A stretch of DNA of 47,096 nt, taken from positions 1 through 47,096 of the forward strand of contig JASHUU010000055.1 of the NCBI GenBank assembly GCA_030039795.1, in the 5' to 3' direction. The DNA comes from Nitrososphaerales archaeon (GTDB lineage Archaea; Thermoproteota; Nitrososphaeria; Nitrososphaerales; Gagatemarchaeaceae). The notes below the pieces were generated by a model that ran no database searches, had not been told where the DNA came from, and worked only from the letters and a program-made list of their open reading frames with translations. Every line of letters starts with the position of its first letter. Position 1 is the stretch's first letter. Below, one piece after another: positions 31,908 to 39,087 of the stretch. The translations under genes were made by a program, and so were the position numbers.

Positions 31908-33319
31908 CCAGGATGAGGAAGGTCGCAGTGATTGGGCTGGACTCGGTCCCTCCAGAGCTCCTCTATGACAAGCTGCTCGACAGGCTGCCGAACATAAGAC
32001 GCATGTACGAGAAGGGCGTCCACGGGAAGCTGCGGTCGTGCGACCCGCCCATCACGGTCCCGGCGTGGATGGTGATGATGACGGGCAAGGACCCGGGGCA
32101 ACTGGGCATCTACGGGTTCAGGCACAGGAAGGGGCCGTCGTACGGCGAGGGGTACATAGTCAACTCGACGCACGTCAAGGAGAGGACCGTCTGGGAGATC
32201 TTGTCTTCCCACGGCAAGAAGTCCGTGGTCCTGGGGGTCCCGCCCGGCTACCCGCCGAAGCCTGTCAGGGACGCCCTCATAGTCTCCTGCTTCATCACGC
32301 CGAGCGCCGACAGGCCGTTCACCTATCCCTCCCAGCTCAAGGAGGAGGTGCTGAAGGCGGCCGGAGGGAAGTACATCTTCGACGTGACGTTCAGGACGGA
32401 GAACAGGGACGCCATAAGGGAGGAGCTATTCGACATGACGAGGCGGCGCTTCGACGTCGCGGAGCACCTCGCAAAGGAGCACGAGTGGGACTTCTTCATC
32501 ATGCACGAGATAGGGTTCGACAGGCTGCACCACGCATTCTGGAAGTTCTTCGACCCCCAGCACCCGAAGTACGTGCGAGGGAACAAGTACGAGAAGATCG
32601 ACGAAGAGTACTACGAGATGGTGGACGGCAGGATCGGGAGGCTCCTCGAGATATTCGGCGAGGACTGCCTCACGTTCATACTCTCCGACCACGGCTCGAA
32701 GGCGATGAAGGGAGGGTTCTGCATAAACCAGTGGCTCGAGAAGGAGGGGTACCTGGCCTTCAAGACCGACCCGACTTCGGTGACGGACATCGACAAGGCC
32801 GAGGTCGACTGGGGCAGGACGAAGGCGTGGGGATGGGGCGGGTACTACGCGCGCGTATTCTTCAACGTGAAGGGGAGGGAGGCGCAGGGAGTCCTGGGGC
32901 CGTCTGCCCTCGCCTCGGAGAAGAAGCGCCTGACTGAGAGGGTCCTCAAGATACGCGACGACGCGGGGAAGCGGATGGGCAACCAGGTCTTCGAGCCTGA
33001 AAAACTGTACAAGAGCACCCTCGGCGACAAGCCCGACCTGATGGTGTACTTCGGGAACCTCGACTGGAGGTCCGCGGGGACCGTGGGGCACCAGGGCATG
33101 TACCTCTCGGAGAATGACACGGGCCCCGACGACTCGGTCCACTCGATGGACGGCGTGATGATGATGTACGACCCGCGCAGGAGCCTCAAGGGCGCAGAGG
33201 TCCGGGGCGCGGAAATCAGCCAGGTGGCGCCCCTGCTGCTGCGCGCCTTCGGGCTCGACCCTGCGAAGGAGGGGATAGAGGTCCGCCCTCCGGACGGGAT
33301 GGTGGAGCGCGTCGCCTGA
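31904..33319 (+). CDS. Type I phosphodiesterase / nucleotide pyrophosphatase family protein (alkaline phosphatase superfamily)
   Basis: A 471-aa cytoplasmic metal enzyme. The first metal Asp is in VIGLDSVPPELL, and the nucleophile Thr is in DPPITVPAWMVMMTG. Later metal ligands are in HEIGFDRLHHAFW and LSDHGSKAMKGGF. The C-terminal HSMDGVMMM completes the fold. It hydrolyses or transfers a phosphate or sulfate ester; the substrate is unknown. GTG 31904 overlaps the sat stop, and ATG 31913 in frame has a better Shine-Dalgarno-like context. Its place between sat and cysC suggests a task tied to APS, PAPS or a sulfated product (inference). Confidence 0.85.
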   Translation: MTRMRKVAVIGLDSVPPELLYDKLLDRLPNIRRMYEKGVHGKLRSCDPPITVPAWMVMMTGKDPGQLGIYGFRHRKGPSYGEGYIVNSTHVKERTVWEILSSHGKKSVVLGVPPGYPPKPVRDALIVSCFITPSADRPFTYPSQLKEEVLKAAGGKYIFDVTFRTENRDAIREELFDMTRRRFDVAEHLAKEHEWDFFIMHEIGFDRLHHAFWKFFDPQHPKYVRGNKYEKIDEEYYEMVDGRIGRLLEIFGEDCLTFILSDHGSKAMKGGFCINQWLEKEGYLAFKTDPTSVTDIDKAEVDWGRTKAWGWGGYYARVFFNVKGREAQGVLGPSALASEKKRLTERVLKIRDDAGKRMGNQVFEPEKLYKSTLGDKPDLMVYFGNLDWRSAGTVGHQGMYLSENDTGPDDSVHSMDGVMMMYDPRRSLKGAEVRGAEISQVAPLLLRAFGLDPAKEGIEVRPPDGMVERVA

Positions 33320-33356
33320 GTCCGAGAGCCCCGCAAGGAAGGGGTTCACCATATGG

Positions 33357-33866
33357 ATGACCGGCCTGCCCGGCTCGGGCAAGTCGACCATCGCCCTGCT
33401 GCTGAAGAAGAGGCTGGAGGAGGGCTACGGGAGGTTCGTCGAGGTCCTGGACGGCGACGAGATAAGGAAGGGGCTCTCGCGCGACCTCGGCCTCTCGAAG
33501 GAGGACAGGGAAGAGCACGCGAGGCGCGTGTCCTATCTGGCCAAGGTGCTCTCGAGGAACGGCGTGATCTCGGTCGTCGCGCTGATATCCCCCTACAGGG
33601 CGTCGAGGGAGTCCGCGCGGGAGACTATCGGGCCGGACAGGTTCGTCGAGGTGTACGTCAAGGCTTCGCTGGCGACATGCGAGAAGAGGGACCCCAAGGG
33701 ACTGTACGCGAAGGCGCGCAAGGGAGAGATCAACAACATGACCGGGATACAAGACCCGTACGAAGCCCCGCCCTCCCCTCAGATCGTGGTGGACACCGAG
33801 GCAGGGTCGCCGGAGAGGTCCGTGGAAGACCTCCTTACGGGCCTCAAGCGCCTGGGCTTTCTCTGA
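33357..33866 (+). CDS. cysC: Adenylylsulfate kinase (APS kinase), start unclear
   Basis: A P-loop kinase that phosphorylates APS to PAPS. P-loop GLPGSGKSTIA, LDGDEIRKGLS, the switch region ARRVSYLAKVLSRNGVISVVA and the family's DPKGLYAKARKGEI and GIQDPYEAP are all present. From ATG 33357 the protein lacks the first strand of the fold. The frame just upstream encodes ARKGFTIW, which matches APS kinase N-termini, but has no ATG, GTG or TTG back to the stop at 33276. An AAGGAAGGGG Shine-Dalgarno-like stretch lies at 33335-33344, 6 nt before ATA 33351. The true start is therefore probably non-canonical. Confidence 0.9.
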   Translation: MTGLPGSGKSTIALLLKKRLEEGYGRFVEVLDGDEIRKGLSRDLGLSKEDREEHARRVSYLAKVLSRNGVISVVALISPYRASRESARETIGPDRFVEVYVKASLATCEKRDPKGLYAKARKGEINNMTGIQDPYEAPPSPQIVVDTEAGSPERSVEDLLTGLKRLGFL

Positions 33867-33898
33867 ACGAGCGCCAGGCTCCGCTGAGAGGGCACATC

Positions 33899-33908
33899 GC
33901 TTAAAGAA
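33899..33908 (+). promoter_or_regulatory. TATA element for the sulfatase-like gene
   Basis: CGCTTAAAGA is centred about 40 nt before TTG 33943, predicting a leader of about 13 nt. Confidence 0.45.
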
Positions 33909-33942
33909 GTCGTGCGGTCGGCTCGGGACGGTCCTGACCAAG

Positions 33943-35202
33943 TTGCGCTTCAACGTCGTCTTCATGGTGCTCGACACCCTGAGGGAGGACTACGCCTCGG
34001 GGCTAGGGAAGCTCGAAGGCATGGGCTTCGTCAAGTACGAGAACGCGATAGCGCCATCGAACTGGACCATCCCTTCACACGTCTCCATGTTCACCGGCAG
34101 GCTCCCCTCATCCCACGGGATGCACGAGGACAGGGACACCCACGCATCGAACTTCGGGAAGCTCAGCGCCGCAAACCTCGCGGTGGAGAGGAAGGGCGTC
34201 CTCGGCGAGCTCCGGGACAGAGGATACGCCGTCCAGGCCTTCACGGCGAACCCCCTCGTCTCGCCAGTCTTCGGGTTCCCGTTCCCCGAGTGCGACGTGT
34301 TCGACGAGGCGGGGGAGGTCACGGAGGTGAGGAGATACGTCCGCAAGGCCGGCGGGAACTGGCCGAGGGGGGCGATGAAGATGGTCCGGGACGGGAAGAC
34401 GGGGGCGCTGGTGAGGAGGACCTACAAGGCAGTGAAGAGGAGGGCGCCCAGGCTCCTCGACCGCTCCCCGCTGGAGAAGGGGAGCAGGTACATCATCGAC
34501 TCGCTGGAGTCATGGAAGGTCAGGGAGCCTTTCATGCTCTTCATCAACGTCATGGAGGCCCACCAGCCGTACTCGTGGAACGACGGCAAGCCCGGAGCCG
34601 AGGCCACGTACTGCTACCTCACGGGCAAGCCATACCGCCTGAAGCTCGACTGGGGGAGCAAGTACCGGAAGCATGCGGAGCTGGCGACCTCCCGGGCCGT
34701 GGACATCGCCGAGTCTGCGGCACGCCTTCCCAAGAACACGCTCTTTGTGGTGACCTCTGACCACGGCCAACTCCTCGGGGACCAGGGGAAGTACGACCAC
34801 GGCTACTTCCTCGACGACGCCCTCCTCAGGGTGCCGCTCTACGTGAAGTACCCGGAAGGCGTGAAGCCCTTCAGCCAGCGTGAGGGCCACGTCAGCACGT
34901 CCGAGATCCCGTTCCTGATCGAGAGCGTCCTCTACGGGGCACGCGCGGAGCTCGGCTCGGCGTGCGTCGCCGCGGAGAGCTTCGGGCCGCAGTGGCCCGT
35001 CATGGACTTTGCGAAGGACGACGGCGAGAGGCGCGCGCTGGCCCCCGCCTACAGGCACAAGGTGAAGATCTACACCCACGGGGGCGACTTCACTCTGGAC
35101 GCGTCCACCGGGGCGATAGAGGACAGGAAGGACGGCGTGACGGACAAGGACGTGGCTGCCTGCCTGAAGTCCCTCCCCCTCGGCGGCGCGCGCCCGGCCT
35201 GA
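33943..35202 (+). CDS. Sulfatase-like alkaline phosphatase superfamily hydrolase, Thr nucleophile
   Basis: This 419-aa protein has the sulfatase fold: metal Asp in MVLDTLREDY (residue 11), the nucleophile loop NWTIPSHVSMFTG and the second metal site VTSDHGQLLGD. The catalytic loop has Thr (about residue 42) where true sulfatases have the Cys/Ser that becomes formylglycine (C/S-x-P-x-R), so it is better seen as a phospho-transferase or phosphodiesterase-like member. No signal peptide is seen. TTG 33943 gives the normal start. It may remodel a glycan or lipid made by the nearby polysaccharide genes (inference). Confidence 0.8.
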   Translation: MRFNVVFMVLDTLREDYASGLGKLEGMGFVKYENAIAPSNWTIPSHVSMFTGRLPSSHGMHEDRDTHASNFGKLSAANLAVERKGVLGELRDRGYAVQAFTANPLVSPVFGFPFPECDVFDEAGEVTEVRRYVRKAGGNWPRGAMKMVRDGKTGALVRRTYKAVKRRAPRLLDRSPLEKGSRYIIDSLESWKVREPFMLFINVMEAHQPYSWNDGKPGAEATYCYLTGKPYRLKLDWGSKYRKHAELATSRAVDIAESAARLPKNTLFVVTSDHGQLLGDQGKYDHGYFLDDALLRVPLYVKYPEGVKPFSQREGHVSTSEIPFLIESVLYGARAELGSACVAAESFGPQWPVMDFAKDDGERRALAPAYRHKVKIYTHGGDFTLDASTGAIEDRKDGVTDKDVAACLKSLPLGGARPA

Positions 35203-35222
35203 AGAGGGCCGACAGGCGCGGA

Positions 35223-35232
35223 AACATAATAA
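35223..35232 (+). promoter_or_regulatory. TATA element for the second small RHH-like gene
   Basis: AACATAATAAG is centred about 29 nt before ATG 35257. Confidence 0.5.
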
Positions 35233-35256
35233 GCGGCCGCACGGGGTTCGGGGCGC

Positions 35257-35478
35257 ATGGGAGAGGACGAGGTCGTGGCCGTGAAGCTCCCCAAGGAGTT
35301 GGTGGGAAGGATAGACAGGGCGGTGGGGCAGCGGTTCGCCTCCGTCGACGACTCCGTGGTCTTCCTGCTCGAGCGCGCGCTCAAGGGAGAGTCCGACTCC
35401 TCGGCGCCGCAGGCCGAGTTCTCGAGCGATGAGAAGAAGGCCATCGAGGACCGATTGAAGTCCCTGGGGTACTTCTGA
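35257..35478 (+). CDS. Small RHH-like protein with LGYF tail
   Basis: A 73-aa protein related in layout to the one at 30522. The N-terminal strand and helix are VVAVKLPKELVGRIDRAV, the second helix is SVDDSVVFLLERAL, and the C-terminal helix AIEDRLKSLGYF mirrors ARLKALGYL of the other copy. The N-terminal half looks like a ribbon-helix-helix DNA-binding domain. It has its own TATA element and stands alone after the sulfatase-like gene. Its stop faces the rmlA stop 2 nt away. Confidence 0.7.
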   Translation: MGEDEVVAVKLPKELVGRIDRAVGQRFASVDDSVVFLLERALKGESDSSAPQAEFSSDEKKAIEDRLKSLGYF

Positions 35479-35480
35479 CC

Positions 35481-36548
35481 TCAGACCTGCACGAAGGACC
35501 GCTCTCCGAGTATCAGCTTGTACCCCTTGGGCATCCTCTTCTCCCCGTCGGCTATGGTGGAGTTGCTCCCTATCAGTGAGTCGACGATCCGCCTCCCCGT
35601 CTCTATGGCGCAGTCCTTCATCACGATGGAGTTCTCCATCTCCACGTTCCTTATCTTGCAGCCGTCACCGATGGACGTGTAGGGGCCTATGAAGACGTCC
35701 GGGCCTATCACGCAGTTCGCGCCGACTATCGCGGGGCCGCTTATCCTCACCGTCCCGACCGTCTTGGACCCCGGCCCCATGGACAGGTTCCCGGTCAGAG
35801 AGGTCTCCCCCGACAGCTCGCCCTTCACGTCGCTCTGCATGTCGGCGAGGACGAGCTGGTTGGCCTCGAGCAGGTCCTCAGGCTTGCCCGTGTCCTTCCA
35901 CCAGCCCTTGACGTGCTCCACCTCCACCTTCTTCCCCTCCGCGAGGAGGAACTGGATCGCGTCGGTTATCTCCAGCTCGTTCCTCCAGCTGGGCTTTATC
36001 GACTTCACGGCCCTGAAGATGGAGTTGCTGAAGACGTACACCCCCACCAGGGCGAGGTTGCTCGAAGAGGCCTTCGGCTTCTCCACCAGTCTCTTCGGCC
36101 GCCCGCCCTCGAACTCGACTATGCCATAGCGGGACACGTCAGTCACCGGGCAGACTCCGACTACGCAGTCGGCCCGCTTCCGCTCGAAGACGCCGACGAA
36201 GTCCTTGACCCCCTGCCTCAGCAGGTTGTCCCCGAGGTACATCACGAAGGGCTCTCCCTGCATGAAGTCCTCCGAGATCAGGACGGCGTGCGCCAGACCT
36301 TTGGGCTCGGGCTGGCTGATGTACGTGACCTTGAGGCCGAACTTCGACCCATCCCCGACTATCTCGGTCACCCCCTCCCGTATCGGGCCCAAGACGATCC
36401 CCACCTCCTCGATGCCCGCGTTCTTGAGGTGCTCCAGGCCGTAGAGCAGCATTGGCTTGTTGGCTATCGGGAGGACGTGCTTGTTCCCTGTGTACGTGAG
36501 GGGCCTCAGGCGCGTCCCGTGCCCGCCTGCGAGGAGGAGGCCCTTCAA
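35481..36548 (-). CDS. rmlA: Glucose-1-phosphate thymidylyltransferase, long archaeal form
   Basis: A 355-aa protein. The N-terminal nucleotidyltransferase domain has GLLLAGGHGTRLRPLT, NKHVLPIANKPML, YLGDNLL and EKPK. From about residue 245 a left-handed beta-helix of hexapeptide repeats follows (GANCVIGPDVFIGPYTSIGD), as in long archaeal RmlA and GlmU-like enzymes. It makes dTDP-glucose (or UDP-glucose). The frame is open far upstream, but that part lies in rmlD. TTG 36548 overlaps the rmlD stop (TTGA) and gives the normal start. Confidence 0.92.
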   Translation of the reverse strand: MKGLLLAGGHGTRLRPLTYTGNKHVLPIANKPMLLYGLEHLKNAGIEEVGIVLGPIREGVTEIVGDGSKFGLKVTYISQPEPKGLAHAVLISEDFMQGEPFVMYLGDNLLRQGVKDFVGVFERKRADCVVGVCPVTDVSRYGIVEFEGGRPKRLVEKPKASSSNLALVGVYVFSNSIFRAVKSIKPSWRNELEITDAIQFLLAEGKKVEVEHVKGWWKDTGKPEDLLEANQLVLADMQSDVKGELSGETSLTGNLSMGPGSKTVGTVRISGPAIVGANCVIGPDVFIGPYTSIGDGCKIRNVEMENSIVMKDCAIETGRRIVDSLIGSNSTIADGEKRMPKGYKLILGERSFVQV

Positions 36549-37483
36549 GGCCCGCGCCCTCCCGCCGCCCGTGCGAAGGCTTCGAGGGCCCGGTCTATCG
36601 GCATCATGGCCCGCCCTGTCTCCCTGGCCACCTTGTCGGACACCAGGCTGCTGTTGGGCGGGCGCTTCGCCGTCTGCTTGAGCTTCGACGAGGTGGTCGG
36701 GCGGACGAGTGCCGCGTCCAGGCCGAGCTTCTTGGCTACGAGGAGGGAGAAGTCGTATCGGCTCAGGGGCGTCGCGCCCGCCGTGTGGAACAGGCCCGTC
36801 TTCCTCGCCTTTACTATGGCGATTATCGCGCCTGCAAGGTCGTCGGCGAGGGTGGGCGAAGCGACCTGGTCGCTCACTATCTCGACTGACTTTCCCGCGC
36901 CCAGCTGGGAGACCAGCCACGCCGCGAAGTTCAGCGGCTTCCCCGACGCGGATCCCTGAGACAGCTTCGCAGAGGGAACCCAGCTGTATATCACCGAAGG
37001 CCTCACCACGACGTTCCCCGCCCTCGCCAGGGCGTTCCTTTCGCCCTGGGCCTTGCTCGCCGCGTACACGCTGATGGGGTTGGGTTCGGCCTCCTCGGAG
37101 TACGGCGCGCCGACCCCGTCGAAGACAAAGTCGGTGGAGACGTAGACAAGGCTGGCGCCGACCCTCGCGCACTCCTCCGCCAGCGTGGCCGTGCCCGTCG
37201 CGTTGACGGCCATGGCCTCGTCGGGATGGGCCTCGCAGTAGTCTACGTTGTGCATGGCGCCCGTGTCGACCACGACGTCTGGCCTGAATGACGATAGGGC
37301 GGCCGACACCGACGCCCTGTCTCTTTTGTCGAACGGGACGCTGCGGCGCACGCCGTCGCCCCAGGGGCGGGACACATGACCGCCTCCGACGTCGAACCCG
37401 TCTGCGACCGCGGCCTCAGCCAGCTTGCCCCCCAACTGGCCCCCGATGCCGGATACGAACACCCTCGTCGGCGTCGGCACCAA
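36545..37483 (-). CDS. rmlD: dTDP-4-dehydrorhamnose reductase
   Basis: A 312-aa extended SDR. The NAD(P)-binding motif is SGIGGQLGG, then VVDTGAMHNVDYCE, STDFVFDG and the catalytic YAASK. PSVIYSW and the C-terminal TTSSKLKQTAKRPPNSSL are typical of RmlD. It reduces dTDP-4-dehydro-L-rhamnose to dTDP-L-rhamnose. The start is TTG 37483, with GTG 37480 next in frame. It is 3 nt after the rmlC stop and overlaps rmlA, so the operon runs SDR-rmlC-rmlD-rmlA. Confidence 0.9.
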   Translation of the reverse strand: MVPTPTRVFVSGIGGQLGGKLAEAAVADGFDVGGGHVSRPWGDGVRRSVPFDKRDRASVSAALSSFRPDVVVDTGAMHNVDYCEAHPDEAMAVNATGTATLAEECARVGASLVYVSTDFVFDGVGAPYSEEAEPNPISVYAASKAQGERNALARAGNVVVRPSVIYSWVPSAKLSQGSASGKPLNFAAWLVSQLGAGKSVEIVSDQVASPTLADDLAGAIIAIVKARKTGLFHTAGATPLSRYDFSLLVAKKLGLDAALVRPTTSSKLKQTAKRPPNSSLVSDKVARETGRAMMPIDRALEAFARAAGGRGP

Positions 37484-37486
37484 GCC

Positions 37487-37978
37487 TCACTTGTGGGGCG
37501 GCTTGTTCCAGTCGAACGGCGCCTTCGTCCTTGGGTCGACGACGCCCTGGTCGTTCCAGGGCCGCCTCTCCTCGTCGGGGTTCTTCGAGTCGTAGAGCCT
37601 GTTGACCGCGTAGACTGTCAGGGAGGGCTCGAAGCCCAGAGTCTTCGTCCCGTGCCAGTACTTTCCGTTTATCCTCACTACCTGGAGCTTCTCGGAGGAG
37701 GCCACTACCTCGTCCAGCTGGCCCCTCGTCGTGGAGCCGGGCTCGTCGTCATACGCGCATATCTTCATGGCCCCCCTGACAACGATGAAGTAGTCGTCCT
37801 GGCCGCGAGCGTGCCTGTGCCAGGCGCGGATCATCCCGGGATAGCTGTACGAGAGGTTCGCCTGGACGACCCTGTCGCCCTCCAGGAGGTCCTGCCAGTC
37901 GTCCCTGATGGCCTCCGCGAAGAAGCCGCGCTCGTCCGGCAGCTTCTTGATGTCGAAGACCTTGTTCCCGGGTAGCAG
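37487..37978 (-). CDS. rmlC: dTDP-4-dehydrorhamnose 3,5-epimerase-like cupin, probable CTG start
   Basis: A cupin-fold epimerase. The first ATG in frame (37834) would keep only 115 residues and lose the N-terminal strands. The frame upstream clearly encodes the RmlC N-terminus: VFDIKKLPDERGFFAEAIRD and VQANLSYSYPGMIRAWHRH. There is no ATG, GTG or TTG before the in-frame stop at 37985-37987; CTG 37978 is the only near-cognate start that keeps the full domain (163 aa). The HxH site is WHRH in place of the more usual LHYQ, so it is a divergent member. It converts dTDP-4-keto-6-deoxyglucose to the rhamno form. Confidence 0.82.
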   Translation of the reverse strand: MLPGNKVFDIKKLPDERGFFAEAIRDDWQDLLEGDRVVQANLSYSYPGMIRAWHRHARGQDDYFIVVRGAMKICAYDDEPGSTTRGQLDEVVASSEKLQVVRINGKYWHGTKTLGFEPSLTVYAVNRLYDSKNPDEERRPWNDQGVVDPRTKAPFDWNKPPHK

Positions 37979-37994
37979 CGCGAATCAGAACGCT

Positions 37995-39011
37995 CTAGAG
38001 GACTACGCCTCTTAAGCTTACCTTCGCTCCGGCGGCCTGATCGGCAAGCAGGTGCTTGTACCACTCCACGGTCTTGGTCTGGATCGAGTCGGTGACCTCG
38101 CCCGCGGCCAGCGCCCTCTCTATCTCCCTCGCCGCGTCGGCGGGGGTGGACCGCGCCTCGAATCCGAGCACCTCCTTCGCCTTCCTGAAGCTCACCCGGT
38201 AGGAGCGCGTGTCCGGCGCCCCGTACCACTCTATCTGCGGGCGGTCCTTCAGCGAGTCGGCGACGAGCTCGGCCAGCGGCCTGATCTGGTAGTTCTGCGA
38301 GTCCGACCCTATGTTGAAGAGCTCCCCGCTCACACGGCCGCCGTCGGCCGCGAGCACGAGCGACACCGCGCGCGCGATGTCCTTCACGTGGACGAATGGC
38401 CTCCACTGCGTCCCGTCCTTCATCACAGGTATCTTCTTGTTCACGACGCCGCCGAGCGCCATCCCGTTGACCGCGAGGTCGAACCGCATCCTGTGCGAGA
38501 GGCCGTATGCCGTCGCTAGCCTGACTGCGACCGGGACGAAGCCCTTCGAGGCGAGCCGAAGGTTGTCCTGCTCTGCGAGCAGGTTCGCGCTGGCGTACGT
38601 CGTCAGAGGGTTGGTGGGAGACTCCTCGGTCAGCACCCCTTCCTGGAAGCCGTAGATGCTGCACGAGGACACGAGGAGGTACCTCGGGACGCCCGCGTCC
38701 TTGGCCACCCTGGCCACGCGCGACCTCCCCAGGTGGTTGATGTCCATCGTCTTCCATCTGTCGAGCTCGCCCGCCGGATCGTTGGAGAGGGCGGCCATGT
38801 CGACGACCGCGTCGAAGCCCTTGAGGGCTCTGCCGTCGAACCACCTGACGTCGTCCCTGAGCAGCGACAGCCGACCGTCGCCGAGAGACTCGAGGTACTC
38901 CATGCCGAAGAAGAATCGGTCCAAGACAGTAACCTCGTGCCCCTCCTGCAGGAGGTGCGGGACCAAGGTCGAGCCGATGTATCCTGCCCCCCCGGTGACG
39001 AAGATCCTCAA
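37995..39011 (-). CDS. NAD-dependent sugar-nucleotide epimerase/dehydratase (SDR) with YxxxN
   Basis: A 338-aa extended SDR. The Rossmann motif is VTGGAGYIGS; DMAALSNDPAGE, VSSCSIYG and WRPFVHVKDIARA are conserved. The catalytic YxxxK reads YASAN (Tyr 139, Asn 143), so the Lys is missing. It probably acts on, or once acted on, a nucleotide sugar and occupies the RmlB position in the operon, though it is more epimerase-like than RmlB-like. TTG 39011 is preceded by a clear Shine-Dalgarno sequence (GGAGG) at about 8 nt. The frame is open upstream, but that part is antisense to a glycosyltransferase. Confidence 0.85.
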   Translation of the reverse strand: MRIFVTGGAGYIGSTLVPHLLQEGHEVTVLDRFFFGMEYLESLGDGRLSLLRDDVRWFDGRALKGFDAVVDMAALSNDPAGELDRWKTMDINHLGRSRVARVAKDAGVPRYLLVSSCSIYGFQEGVLTEESPTNPLTTYASANLLAEQDNLRLASKGFVPVAVRLATAYGLSHRMRFDLAVNGMALGGVVNKKIPVMKDGTQWRPFVHVKDIARAVSLVLAADGGRVSGELFNIGSDSQNYQIRPLAELVADSLKDRPQIEWYGAPDTRSYRVSFRKAKEVLGFEARSTPADAAREIERALAAGEVTDSIQTKTVEWYKHLLADQAAGAKVSLRGVVL

Positions 39012-39054
39012 GCCGCGTCCTCCGGGGCCATTTCGGCTCGCGAGCGCCCGGTAG

Positions 39055-39064
39055 GGCTTATAAC
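39055..39064. promoter_or_regulatory. TATA element between divergent SDR and glycosyltransferase genes
   Basis: GGCTTATAAC is about 28 nt before TTG 39088 (plus strand, leaderless). On the minus strand it lies about 49 nt before TTG 39011, giving a leader of about 23 nt that carries a Shine-Dalgarno sequence. Confidence 0.6.
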
Positions 39065-39087
39065 CACAGCGACGCCGAAATCCCACG

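Noticed and set aside
33353-33904. 183-codon frame overlapping cysC from ATG 33353
   Set aside because: Off-frame shadow with no recognisable motifs; the cysC frame carries all APS kinase motifs.
36549-37172. N-terminal extension of RmlA suggesting a fusion protein
   Set aside because: The upstream part lies inside rmlD in another frame and shows no homology; the TTG at 36548 gives the normal RmlA start.
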